Assembly: GCA_025408425.1 (NCBI GenBank)
Contig: JANXYX010000027.1
Span: 1 to 64,000, forward strand
Source of the DNA: Granulicella sp.
GTDB lineage: Bacteria; Acidobacteriota; Terriglobia; Terriglobales; Acidobacteriaceae
Reading direction: 5' to 3'
DNA length: 64,000 bases
The translations under genes and the position numbers were made by a program. The notes beneath the pieces were generated by a model, which saw nothing but the letters and a program-made list of their open reading frames with translations, was not told the origin of the DNA and did not search any database. This document shows, piece by piece, positions 10,637-20,275 of this stretch (position 1 is the first letter of the stretch; every line of letters starts with the position of its first letter).

Positions 10637-11386
10637 TTAGTGTCCAGCGTGAGCTACCGCGGCTTCATCGAAATCGAAGTTCGAATAGACATTCTGGGTG
10701 TCGTCGAGGTCTTCGAGAACTTCGAGGAGTCGCATCATGGCGTTTGCCTGAGAGCCTTCCAGTTTGGTGTACGTCGAGGCGATTTTGGTGACTTCTGCGT
10801 GCTCTGGCTTGATATTGGCAGCCTTTAGCGCATTTGTGACCGCTTCGAAGTCCTTGGGATCGCAGAGTACTTCCCAAGTGTCACCTTCATCGCTTAGATC
10901 TTCGGCACCGGCATCGAGGACGATTTCAGTCAATTTTTCTTCGCTTACCGCAGACTTGTCAATTATGATGACACCCTTCTTGGAGAACATCCAAGAGACG
11001 GAGTTCGACTCGCCGAGATTTCCACCGTTTTTGGAGAAGGCGTGACGTATCTCACTGACAGCACGGTTCTTATTGTCCGTGAGAACGTCGATGATGACCG
11101 CTACGCCGCCGGGGCCGTAGCCTTCGTAGGTGATTTCCTCATAGTTGACGCCTTCGAGCTCACCAGTACCGCGCTGGATGGCGCGCTTGATGTTGTCGGC
11201 CGGCATGTTCTCAGCTTTGGCTGCGGCGATGGCACCACGGAGACGGGGGTTGCCGTCAGGATCGCCTCCACCGGTCTTGGCCGCGATGGTGACTTCCTTA
11301 ATGAGGCGGGTGAAGATTTTGCCGCGCTTAGCGTCAAGTGCGCCCTTCTTGTGCTTAATTGTGGCCCATTTTGAATGGCCGGACAT
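10637..11386 (-). CDS. yebC: YebC/PmpR family transcriptional regulator
   Basis: [50 protein letters not shown]. Confidence 0.97.
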   Translation of the reverse strand: MSGHSKWATIKHKKGALDAKRGKIFTRLIKEVTIAAKTGGGDPDGNPRLRGAIAAAKAENMPADNIKRAIQRGTGELEGVNYEEITYEGYGPGGVAVIIDVLTDNKNRAVSEIRHAFSKNGGNLGESNSVSWMFSKKGVIIIDKSAVSEEKLTEIVLDAGAEDLSDEGDTWEVLCDPKDFEAVTNALKAANIKPEHAEVTKIASTYTKLEGSQANAMMRLLEVLEDLDDTQNVYSNFDFDEAAVAHAGH

Positions 11387-11703
11387 GCGATACCTCGGTG
11401 GTGATTTGCGCTGCGGTGATGCGCGTCAGGAGCGCGCAACCCTGTGAGTTTAGCACGATGGACGGTGCAGATGCGCGGGGTGGATTCTCTGACTTCCCTG
11501 CTGACTCCAGGCTTGCGACCTGGGATCGGGGGTGGGCGACCCGGGATACTGCAAGGCGCCCCCACCCCGGCATAAGTGCGCAAAATCTTCCATCGAAAGG
11601 CTTTAGGTGTGTACTTCGAGGTCCAGAGCTGGAAGCTGCTGGCGGTCTGACACCTGGACGGAGGTGTTGTGGGCCGTTCCGAGCGTCGAGTTTGTCAAGC
11701 GAA

Positions 11704-13038
11704 TCAGGGTAGGAGTTCGGGGGCCAACAGGTCTTTCATGGTTTCGCGGCGGCGGATGAGTTTGGCTTCGCCACCGTCGATTAGAACTTCAGCGGGGCGG
11801 GGTCGGGTGTTGTAGTTGGAGGTAAGAGACATGCCGTAGGCCCCGGCATCGAGGAGGAGGATGAGGTCGCCGGGTTTGACGGTGGGGAGGACGCGATCGC
11901 GGGCAAAGAAGTCGCCGGACTCGCAGACTGGACCGACGATGTCGGCGGTGAGGGTGGCCCTGGTGCGGGGTTGCTGGACGGGAAGGATCTCGTGGTGGGC
12001 CTGATAGAGGGCGGGTCGGATGAGATCGTTCATGCCTGCGTCTGTAATGACGAAGGTCTTGGTGCCATTTTTCTTGACGAAGAGGACGCGAGTAAGGAGC
12101 GCTCCGGCCTGAGCGACGATAAAGCGGCCGGGTTCGAGAAGTAAATGGGTTTCGGGGTCGAGAACTGAGCCTGAGAGGACCCTGGAGAGTGCGACAGCGT
12201 ACTTCTGGATTTGCTGGGCGGGATCGAATGCGGAATCAGAGTATTCGATTCCCAGTCCGCCGCCAGCGTCGATGTAGCGGATGTTGTGACCGTCTTTGCG
12301 GAGGTCCGAGATGAGTGAGATGACGCGAGCGGTGGCAGCGGCGAACGGATCGACTTTACGGATCTGGGAGCCGATGTGGACGCTGACTCCGGCGGGGTCG
12401 AGCCATTTGGACTTGGCGGCCTTGCGATAGATGGCACGGGCGGCATTGATATCGATGCCGAACTTGTGTTCACGGAGACCCGTGGAGATGTAGGGGTGGG
12501 TATCGGCGAAGACGTCAGGATTTACGCGCAGGGCGAAGCGGGCGCGGAGGTTGAGGGCTTCGGCGCGGGCGGCGAGCAGATGGAGTTCTGCCTCGGACTC
12601 TACGTTGAATAGGAGGATGTTGGCCTTGAGAGCGGCGTCGATCTCCCAGATTTGTTTCCCGACTCCGGAAAAGACTACGCGCTGAAGGGCAGGCTTATAA
12701 GCTTTGCGGACGCGCTCCAGTTCCCCGCCGGAGACGATATCGAAACCGGCACCTTTTTGACCGAGCAGACGAAGGATGGCGAGGGAGGAGTTGGCTTTGA
12801 CCGCGTAGCAAATAGTGTGCGGACGGCTGGCAAAGGCGGATTGGAAGAGCTGGAAGCGGTAGGCGATTTGATCAGCCGAGTAGACGTAGAGGGGTGTGCC
12901 ATGCTCAACGGCGAGGGTGGAGAGGCTGATTCCGTCACAGTGCAGGGTCCGATTGCGGTATGCGAAGGGGCGGGTGGCAGGCGTTTGGGACAAGGCTGGG
13001 TCGGCTGAGAGCCTGGGTGCTACGCGAGATTTGGACAA
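11704..13038 (-). CDS. lysA: Diaminopimelate decarboxylase
   Basis: TPLYVYSADQIAYRFQLFQSAF..ICYAVKANSSLAILRLLGQKGAGFDIVSGGEL; VCESGDFFARDR. Confidence 0.96.
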   Translation of the reverse strand: MSKSRVAPRLSADPALSQTPATRPFAYRNRTLHCDGISLSTLAVEHGTPLYVYSADQIAYRFQLFQSAFASRPHTICYAVKANSSLAILRLLGQKGAGFDIVSGGELERVRKAYKPALQRVVFSGVGKQIWEIDAALKANILLFNVESEAELHLLAARAEALNLRARFALRVNPDVFADTHPYISTGLREHKFGIDINAARAIYRKAAKSKWLDPAGVSVHIGSQIRKVDPFAAATARVISLISDLRKDGHNIRYIDAGGGLGIEYSDSAFDPAQQIQKYAVALSRVLSGSVLDPETHLLLEPGRFIVAQAGALLTRVLFVKKNGTKTFVITDAGMNDLIRPALYQAHHEILPVQQPRTRATLTADIVGPVCESGDFFARDRVLPTVKPGDLILLLDAGAYGMSLTSNYNTRPRPAEVLIDGGEAKLIRRRETMKDLLAPELLP

Positions 13039-13053
13039 GTGTCAGGTGCTCTT

Positions 13054-13362
13054 TCAGGAGGTCTTGAGGGGAAGTTCGTAAGGGGCTTCTGGGATGACAA
13101 CCCAGGCGACGAGGTAAGCGATGAGTCCGACACCGGTAAGAACGACCAGTAGCGCAGTAATGACGCGGACGAGAGAGAGATCCCATCCGTAGTGGATCGC
13201 GAGACCAGCACAGACGCCAGCGATCATTCGGTTAGTGCGGGGGCGGGTGAGTTGACCGGTTTGAGGATAGAAGCCGGGATACTCAGGGGTGCAGGAGGCT
13301 CCGCATGCGGAGCAGAATCGGGCACCATTTTGGATCTGATTGCCACATTTTGAGCAGAACAT
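13054..13362 (-). CDS. Zinc-ribbon + PspC domain protein
   Basis: MFCSKCGNQIQNGARFCSACGA zinc ribbon then RMIAGVCAGLAIHYGWDLSLVRVITALLVVLTGVGLIAYLVAWVVIPE. Confidence 0.88.
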   Translation of the reverse strand: MFCSKCGNQIQNGARFCSACGASCTPEYPGFYPQTGQLTRPRTNRMIAGVCAGLAIHYGWDLSLVRVITALLVVLTGVGLIAYLVAWVVIPEAPYELPLKTS

Positions 13363-13462
13363 GATGCCTCCGGAGAGCTTTATTTTGACACATCTGGAGG
13401 TACGGATTCAGGGTAGAGTTGGTTCCGCAGATGGGATTGAGAGTTGTGGCGGAAGGTGAAGG

Positions 13463-14719
13463 TTACTTTCCGGCGTAGGGCGTTTTGAGGTATCGACGAG
13501 CGGCGTCGGCCTGGGACTGGTCTCCGCCACCTGCTGCGGCCAGTTGATAGAGGCGGATGGCCTCGGAGCGGTTGTGAAGGAGATCGAACATCTCGCCCGC
13601 GTTAAGCTGAGCGCGGCGACGGAGCCAATCGCTGCAATTTGGCTGTTCGGCAGCCTGGAGGTAGTGTTTTGCGGCATTTTCAATGTCATTCTGGCCGCGC
13701 TCCGTGTCTGCGAGGCCGAACCATGCCATCTGGAGGCGGGGATCGATGAAGTATCCGGGTTTGGCTGCGTCTGCCAGCACTGCTTTGTAAGTGGCAATGG
13801 CAGCAGGACCGTTTCCGGCGTCCTTCGTTAGATTGGCTTCTTCAAGGCGGAAGAGGTAGTCGTGGGGAAACTCCTGGGCGAGGCCGCGCTGAACGACGAG
13901 GGCCTCTTGATAGCGGGCGTCGTGACGGAGAAACAGGGAGAGGACGGTGCGGGATTCGACAGCAGTGACAGTGCCGTGGGCGGCGGACTCGCGGAGAAGC
14001 TGGAGGCCTCTTTCACGGTTGCCGCTGACACCAGCGATACCGACCATCATGCGAATGATGCGAGGCAGGCTAGCGACGGCGAATTGCTGGATGCCGATGG
14101 CCATTTTGGCGTCCGCGTAAAGGGGGTCGATTTGGAGCACCTGCTCGCTATCTCCGCGGGCGGCGTATCCCTGGCGAGCGGCGGCAACGAAGCTGTGATC
14201 GACGAGCGTAATGAACGACGCATGCATGCCGCGGGCGTATCCACGAGCGAAGAAGGCGTTGGCGTTTCGAGAGTTATCGTGAATTTGCCTGTCGCAGAGT
14301 GAGATGGCGGTGTTGGTGAGGAATTCGATGCGCTGGCGAATTGCGTCGGGAACGGGTACGTTTCGTTTTGAGTTGAGGAACGAGTCGTGCGCGTAGTAGG
14401 TGGTGTCAAGCAGGTCCTGATGGTAGAGTTCGCGGAAGACGGTGGCCATGAGGACGTAATCGTAGGCCATGGGATTCTGGGGGTTGCTATTGAGTACGGT
14501 CTCGAACCGGCTGATGGCGCCGTCGTAATCAAGGTTATAGAAGTGCTGATAGCCATCGCGGACGGTGGGATCGAGATTGAGGGCGTTGGTGTGGAGTGGA
14601 CTTCCGATCTGCTGGGAGTGCGCTGACGCCGTGAAGATGAAGGCAATGCAGATGATGAACGCCCGGGTGAGCGACCCACGCCCGGCTGTTCTTGTTGCGG
14701 CGAAGAATCCAATGATCAT
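13463..14719 (-). CDS. TPR-containing secreted hypothetical protein
   Basis: Signal-like N-terminus, TPR-like helical repeats near C-terminus. Confidence 0.7.
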   Translation of the reverse strand: MIIGFFAATRTAGRGSLTRAFIICIAFIFTASAHSQQIGSPLHTNALNLDPTVRDGYQHFYNLDYDGAISRFETVLNSNPQNPMAYDYVLMATVFRELYHQDLLDTTYYAHDSFLNSKRNVPVPDAIRQRIEFLTNTAISLCDRQIHDNSRNANAFFARGYARGMHASFITLVDHSFVAAARQGYAARGDSEQVLQIDPLYADAKMAIGIQQFAVASLPRIIRMMVGIAGVSGNRERGLQLLRESAAHGTVTAVESRTVLSLFLRHDARYQEALVVQRGLAQEFPHDYLFRLEEANLTKDAGNGPAAIATYKAVLADAAKPGYFIDPRLQMAWFGLADTERGQNDIENAAKHYLQAAEQPNCSDWLRRRAQLNAGEMFDLLHNRSEAIRLYQLAAAGGGDQSQADAARRYLKTPYAGK

Positions 14720-14832
14720 GCTTGCCTAATCCCGGGAGATACGTGTGAATGGTGAAGTCAATCAACGTACACTATACCCGCGGTTGGTTAGAGGACTGGC
14801 GGCCTGTGTACTGCCGTTTGGACTGATTTGAT

Positions 14833-15291
14833 ATGACAAGGGTAGAACTGCTGCAGCTTTTGGTCGGCCAGGCGCGGACCAATGGATTCGAGTTCCGGAA
14901 GTGGTACGTCGGCAAGCTTCGATTGCCGTGGCAGAGTGCGCGTCATGCCATTGAGACGCTGGCTTTAGAGCGACGGTATTATGCGCTGCTGTTCTCGCAT
15001 GAGTTCGCCTCGAATTTCTGGAAAGCAGGTGAACGGATCACCTTCCAGGTGCCAAACCAGACGTTTCAGAGGCGGATGGCCGATGGCCGGATCGCGATGG
15101 TGAGTCGAAAAGGATATACGCGACGGAGTGCGCGAGATGATGCGTGGCGCTATCATCTGCGCGAGTTGGCAGTGGCCGATGAGCCTTTGCGCTATATGCG
15201 GCGATACCTGCGCGTTGAGGATGAGCTGGAAGAAGACCCGACCGACGCTGTAGATACCGCGCAGATATTTGTGGATGACGACGACGATTAG
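14833..15291 (+). CDS. Hypothetical protein, acidic C-terminus
   Basis: 152-aa ORF; dense WxxxF/W motifs, ends FVDDDDD; meets the DinB-like gene tail-to-tail. Confidence 0.65.
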   Translation: MTRVELLQLLVGQARTNGFEFRKWYVGKLRLPWQSARHAIETLALERRYYALLFSHEFASNFWKAGERITFQVPNQTFQRRMADGRIAMVSRKGYTRRSARDDAWRYHLRELAVADEPLRYMRRYLRVEDELEEDPTDAVDTAQIFVDDDDD

Positions 15292-15815
15292 AGTCCGTGC
15301 GACCGACGGATGGCGATGATCTGTTTTGCGTGATGGACACCGTGAATGAGTTGAAATCTGCGCCATTGCCTAGCGCTGAGCGGGCCGAGAACCATGTGGG
15401 TGGCAGCGTGCTGCGTGCCGAAGAGAGCTTCAAACTGGTTGATCGTCTGATCGAGATGGGCGAGACGCTGAGCAATAAGCGCGGTTAGATCAGCTCCTGC
15501 GATTGGTTCTTGCGGCGTCTGAGGAGTGACTGGGATGGGGGCTTCGCGGCCGCGGGGAAAGACGCCGAGCGTGATGAGGAAGAATTGGCCGACGCGCTGC
15601 TGCAGCGACGGTGTGGCTTGGGTGGGGGTGCCTTTGGTGAGGCGCGCCTGAAGGGCTGTCCCAGTGGAGGCGTATGTGAGGAGAAGGTGTTCGACGATTT
15701 GCTGAATGCTCCACTTCTCTGGATGGCCGATGGGGCGAAGTTGGGTCTGGGCGGCGTCGAGTCCGCTGAGAGAGCGGGTTAGTTCCTGCTGGAGTTGTTC
15801 AAGGATGTTGTTCAT
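15288..15815 (-). CDS. DinB-like / DUF1569 family protein
   Basis: MNNILEQLQQELTRSLSGLDAAQTQLRP...HPEKWSIQQIVEHLLLTY...RRFQLIHGVHHAKQI. Confidence 0.75.
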   Translation of the reverse strand: MNNILEQLQQELTRSLSGLDAAQTQLRPIGHPEKWSIQQIVEHLLLTYASTGTALQARLTKGTPTQATPSLQQRVGQFFLITLGVFPRGREAPIPVTPQTPQEPIAGADLTALIAQRLAHLDQTINQFEALFGTQHAATHMVLGPLSARQWRRFQLIHGVHHAKQIIAIRRSHGL

Positions 15816-15871
15816 GCTGGCTGCACCAAGGTACACCGGGCCTGAAGGCTGCGCCAGAGCTGATGAGCGAG

Positions 15872-16603
15872 TTACTGGAATTGAGCTAGAGCCTTGCGGG
15901 CGGTCTTGATCTGGTCGGGCGAGGCGTCGAGCTTAAGCAGAATGTTGAACTCGGCGATGGCTTCGTCACGTTTGTTGAGCTTGCGGGCAGTTTCGGCGAG
16001 GAGGAAGTGGGCTTCGGGGTCGTCGGGCTGGAGTTTGACGGCGTCCTTGCAGCGAAGATAGGCACCGGCGAGGTTGCCAGAGTCGCGGTAGAAGCGGGCT
16101 ACAGTGAGGTCTTCCGCTTCGCGGTCTTCGGCGCTCTGGAGTTGCTTGACCTTGGGGAGCTTGCGGCGGGTGGTGGACTTGGGCTCAGTGCTGGGGACGT
16201 CGTCGGGTGGTGCGGCGGTCGCTGGATCAGGTGCAGTGGCTGCGTCAGGATTGGCAGATGAACTGGAACTGCTGCTGGAGCTGGAGTCGGGTTCTCCGGG
16301 GAACGGGAATTGCTTGTCTGGATTGACGGCTGGGGTTGACGGCGTGGGTGCGTCGGGATCAGGGGATGAGGGAGAGGCAGCGGATTTCGAGGATTCGCCG
16401 GGGAATGGGAACTGTTCGGCTGCTGAGGGTGGCTTGGTAGCGGCGGACGGTGATGGGCAGTTGGCTGTGCAGGCAGGTTTTTTGGTGGCGTCGGCGGCAG
16501 ACTGGGTATTGGGAGCCTTTTGAGCGGAGGCGGTATAGGAGGCACACGCAACCGTGAAGATGGAGGCCGTCAACAATACTCGAAGTGTGCTTCGAACTGC
16601 CAT
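15872..16603 (-). CDS. Secreted TPR protein with Pro/Ser-rich linker
   Basis: Signal peptide, duplicated QFPFPGE linker motif, C-terminal TPR (AYLRCKDAVKLQPDDPEAHFLLAETARKLNKRDEAIAEF). Confidence 0.75.
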   Translation of the reverse strand: MAVRSTLRVLLTASIFTVACASYTASAQKAPNTQSAADATKKPACTANCPSPSAATKPPSAAEQFPFPGESSKSAASPSSPDPDAPTPSTPAVNPDKQFPFPGEPDSSSSSSSSSSANPDAATAPDPATAAPPDDVPSTEPKSTTRRKLPKVKQLQSAEDREAEDLTVARFYRDSGNLAGAYLRCKDAVKLQPDDPEAHFLLAETARKLNKRDEAIAEFNILLKLDASPDQIKTARKALAQFQ

Positions 16604-16777
16604 TGTGGTTAGTTTACCCGGATGTTCCTGGAGCTTTGACTGTGGTCGAGGTGAGTTTGTTATAGTTTGCTCGGGTGGAGTGCGGGAAAGTCTCTGGTTT
16701 TGGATGGCTGGCCTGGGTCAACTCAATGAAATTTCTAACGCTACGATGCGGCTGTTTTCTCTGGAAGTGTGCGCACT

Positions 16778-17260
16778 ATGGTTAATGGACTGATTATTCG
16801 ATCTTCGTCGATTCACGCTGCTGGTTGCTATACCACCCGAGCAATCAAGAAGGGCTCGCGCGTGTGTGAGTATGACGGGCCGCGGTTTTCAAAAGAGGAG
16901 GCCGATGACCGATATCGGGACCGATTCATTACGTACCTGTTTAGCTGCGGTGAGGCTGGAACGGTGATTGACGGGTTTGGGACTGCAATGTTTATCAACC
17001 ACTCGTGCGCTCCGAATTGCGAGACAGAAGAGGATGAAGGGCGGATTTTTGTGTGCGCGCTCCGGGATATCTCGGCGGGTGAGGAGTTGACGTACGAGTA
17101 CAACCTGTACGACAGCGATGATGCCGAGGGAGATTGCTATTGTGGGGCTCCGAGGTGCCGAGGGACGATGTTCAGCGAAGTCGAGGTGAAGCGGCGAGCA
17201 CGGATAGCAAAGAAGAGCTTGATCGCCGCCAGCCAGCCGAAGAAGAAGCGATTGGCTTAG
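16778..17260 (+). CDS. SET-domain protein with post-SET cysteine motif
   Basis: GCYTTRAIKKGSRVCEYDG...FINHSCAPNCETEEDEGRIFVCALRDISAGEELTYEYNLY...CYCGAPRCRGTMF. Confidence 0.9.
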   Translation: MVNGLIIRSSSIHAAGCYTTRAIKKGSRVCEYDGPRFSKEEADDRYRDRFITYLFSCGEAGTVIDGFGTAMFINHSCAPNCETEEDEGRIFVCALRDISAGEELTYEYNLYDSDDAEGDCYCGAPRCRGTMFSEVEVKRRARIAKKSLIAASQPKKKRLA

Positions 17261-17322
17261 CAAACCTACAGCGTCGGTGGACAGATACAATAGGGATTGC
17301 GGCTTCTTATCGCACCTTCACT

Positions 17323-19329
17323 ATGGCCTATCAGGTACTTGCAAGAAAATACCGTCCTCAGCGCTTTGCCGATGTGGCCGGTCAGGACCACGTTACCGTA
17401 ACGTTGATGAACGCGCTGGTCCAACAACGGATTGCGCATGGATACATCTTCAGCGGGCATCGCGGCATTGGAAAGACGACAATTGCCCGAATTCTGGCGA
17501 GTGCACTGAATTGCAGGAATGCGATTGGGTCAGAGTTGCGGCCTACGGCGGAGCCTTGCGAGGTATGCGATAGCTGCCTGGAGATTCGCGCGGGCAATGC
17601 AGTCGACGTGATTGAGATCGACGCGGCGACAAACCGCGGTATCGATGAGATTCGAGAGCTGAGGGATGCGGCGCGGTATAGGCCAGCACGGGACAAGTAC
17701 AAGATCTACATTCTGGATGAGGCGCACCAGATTACGGATGCAGCGTTCAATGCGCTGCTGAAGACACTGGAGGAGCCACCAGATCACATCGTGTTCATGA
17801 TGGCAACGACGCAGCCGGAGGACATCCCGCAGACGGTGCGGTCACGTTGCCAGCACTTCAGCTTTCATGCGGTGAAACTGGTGGACATTCTGGGCGAACT
17901 GCGAGGGATTGCAGAGCGCGAGGGCGTGGAGGCGGATGAGGCTGCGCTAAGCCTGCTGGCTGAGGCGGGCGATGGATCGATGCGCGATGCACTGAGCATC
18001 ATGGACCAGGCAATTGCTAGTGCGCCGATGCAGGATGGGCGGGCTGTGCTGGATGCTTCGCAGATTCGAGAGCTGATGGGGACGGTTCCGAATGCTGTAT
18101 TTGAAAAGATACTTGAGGCAGTAAATGCGAACCGCAGCGCCGAGGTGATTACGGTGGCGAATACGCTGCTGGATGCGGGCAACAGCCCAGCCCAGTTGGC
18201 GCGGCAGTGTGTTCGATACCTGCGGAACTGCGTGATTGCGAAGATCGCCGGGATTGGGGTGGATGGGGTTGCTGCGGATGGGGTGGCGGGGGAGTTGCTG
18301 CAGATCTCCGCGGATGAACAGCGTCGCGCGGGGCGTTCTGCAGCGCTGTTCAGTGAAGAGGAGTTGACGCGTTTTCTACAGGTCATGCTGCGGACCTTCG
18401 ATGAACTGGGCTATAGACAAGAGCAGCGGTTTCATTTTGAGTTGGGACTGCTGAAGTTGGTTCATCTGCGACGGTTGTTGCCGGTGGAGGAGTTGCTGAG
18501 TCAGTTCGCCGTTGGGGGTGGTGCGGTTGTTCCGGCTAAGCGCCCAGTGACTGGTGGGTTGGGTTCGAGTGGGTTGTTGGGTGCATCGCCCAGCGCGTCT
18601 TCAGCACCTGTGGCGGTGGCTACGAAGCCAGCATTTTCGCCATTCGAACAGAGCCGGAAACGGTTTGATGAGCCGGGGCCTGGGTTGGCTGCGGTGAGGG
18701 TGCCAGTTGCTGCCCCGGTTACGGTGCCGAAGGAAGTAGTGACGGCTCCGGCTGAGGTGGCTGCAGTGGCTCCGCCTGTGGTTGCACCGGTCGAAGCGTT
18801 TCGTCCAGCTGTACCTGTTGAGAGCGCTGCGGGGACCCTGACCTCTGCGAGTGCTGCCAGCGGTGACGCTGTGGCTCCAGTGGTGGAGGCTGTTGCAGTC
18901 TCGCGGGCGGCTACTGATTTGCAGCCGGGGTCGCTTCCTTCCGCGGTAGATTTGCAGACGGCAGCGATTGAGGCACTTCAGGCGGCGGCTAAGCAGGACA
19001 CGGCGGCGGAGGCGCTGGAGGATGCTGTGTGGTCGGTGGAGGGTGGCGAGATTCGGGTGCAGATGGCGGTCTCGAAGACGATGTTGCCGATGGTGGTGAA
19101 CGCAGAGGCTGAGAAGATCGTTCGTGCGGCGCTGCGGGAGCGTGGTGCGGGGACGTTGAAGCTGGTATTGATACCGGGATCCGGGGCTACAGCGGCAGTC
19201 AAGAAGCCACGCGCTGCCAAGTCAGGGTCGATGCAAGCCAAGGCTTTGGAGCATCCTATTGTGCAGCAGGCGCAGCGGCTATTCAATGCAGAGATTCGAA
19301 CTGTGATCGACCTGCGTGAGGGGGAGTGA
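17323..19329 (+). CDS. dnaX: DNA polymerase III subunits gamma/tau
   Basis: MAYQVLARKYRPQRFADVAGQDHVTVTLMNALVQQRIAHGYIFSGHRGIGKTTIARI; in-frame ATG at 17323. Confidence 0.96.
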   Translation: MAYQVLARKYRPQRFADVAGQDHVTVTLMNALVQQRIAHGYIFSGHRGIGKTTIARILASALNCRNAIGSELRPTAEPCEVCDSCLEIRAGNAVDVIEIDAATNRGIDEIRELRDAARYRPARDKYKIYILDEAHQITDAAFNALLKTLEEPPDHIVFMMATTQPEDIPQTVRSRCQHFSFHAVKLVDILGELRGIAEREGVEADEAALSLLAEAGDGSMRDALSIMDQAIASAPMQDGRAVLDASQIRELMGTVPNAVFEKILEAVNANRSAEVITVANTLLDAGNSPAQLARQCVRYLRNCVIAKIAGIGVDGVAADGVAGELLQISADEQRRAGRSAALFSEEELTRFLQVMLRTFDELGYRQEQRFHFELGLLKLVHLRRLLPVEELLSQFAVGGGAVVPAKRPVTGGLGSSGLLGASPSASSAPVAVATKPAFSPFEQSRKRFDEPGPGLAAVRVPVAAPVTVPKEVVTAPAEVAAVAPPVVAPVEAFRPAVPVESAAGTLTSASAASGDAVAPVVEAVAVSRAATDLQPGSLPSAVDLQTAAIEALQAAAKQDTAAEALEDAVWSVEGGEIRVQMAVSKTMLPMVVNAEAEKIVRAALRERGAGTLKLVLIPGSGATAAVKKPRAAKSGSMQAKALEHPIVQQAQRLFNAEIRTVIDLREGE

Positions 19330-19652
19330 TGGACTTATCCGATCTGGGCAAGATGCAAGAGATGATGAGCCAGGCGAAGGAGATGCAGGAGCAGATGGAG
19401 AAGAAACTGTCTGAGACTGTGGTGGAGGCTTCGAGTGGTGGCGGGGTGGTGACGGTGCGGATGAATGGGAAGAAGGAAGTTCTGCGCATCAAGATTGAGC
19501 CGACGGCGATGGGCAGCACGGCTGCGGATCTGGAGTTACTGGAAGATTTGATTACGGCAGCGGTGAATGAGGCAGGGCGGCGGGCGGATGAGGCGATTAA
19601 GTCGAGCGTGGCGGGGATGATGGGTGGGCTGGGCCTGCCGGGGTTGACCTAG
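19326..19652 (+). CDS. YbaB/EbfC nucleoid-associated protein
   Basis: [48 protein letters not shown]; dnaX-ybaB-recR order. Confidence 0.95.
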   Translation: MMDLSDLGKMQEMMSQAKEMQEQMEKKLSETVVEASSGGGVVTVRMNGKKEVLRIKIEPTAMGSTAADLELLEDLITAAVNEAGRRADEAIKSSVAGMMGGLGLPGLT

Positions 19653-20275
19653 TGGCTGGATCTTTCACAACAAATCCGAGTCGCTTTGCCGAGCCGATGA
19701 CGCGGCTGATCGATGAGTTAAAGAAGCTGCCTGGCGTGGGCACGAAGAGCGCACAGCGGCTGGCGTTCCATGTGCTGCGGGCGAGTGATGAGGATGCACG
19801 CGCGTTGGCTGGGGCGATTGTTACGTTACGGGAGAAGCTGCGGCTTTGCTCGATCTGCAACAACATTACGGATGTCGATCCGTGTGGGTATTGCACGAGT
19901 GCGGTACGGGACCATCGGCTGATTTGCGTGGTGGAAGAGCCGACCAACATTGCCACAATCGAAAAGACGCGCGGCTATCACGGGGTTTATCACGTGTTGC
20001 ATGGGACGCTTTCTCCTATTGGTGGCGTTGGGCCGGAGCAGTTGCGGATTGCGAATCTGATGACGCGGTTGGGCGAGGTCGACGAGGTGATTCTCGCGAC
20101 TTCTCCGACGACTGAAGGTGAAGCGACTGCGGGTTATATCGCGCAGGAGCTGCGGAAGGTCAAGGGTGGGTTAAAAGTTACTCGAATCGCTACCGGGGTG
20201 CCGGCGGGTAGCGATATCGAGTATGCGGATGAAGTGACTATGTCGCGGGCTATGGAAGGCCGGCGGGAGTTTTAG
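19652..20275 (+). CDS. recR: Recombination protein RecR
   Basis: [66 protein letters not shown] start at 19652. Confidence 0.96.
   Translation: MAGSFTTNPSRFAEPMTRLIDELKKLPGVGTKSAQRLAFHVLRASDEDARALAGAIVTLREKLRLCSICNNITDVDPCGYCTSAVRDHRLICVVEEPTNIATIEKTRGYHGVYHVLHGTLSPIGGVGPEQLRIANLMTRLGEVDEVILATSPTTEGEATAGYIAQELRKVKGGLKVTRIATGVPAGSDIEYADEVTMSRAMEGRREF

Noticed and set aside
15288-15291. 4-bp tail-to-tail overlap of convergent genes (also recR/gpmI at 20272-20275)
   Set aside because: Common result of TTAG/CTAA stop sharing in compact genomes.
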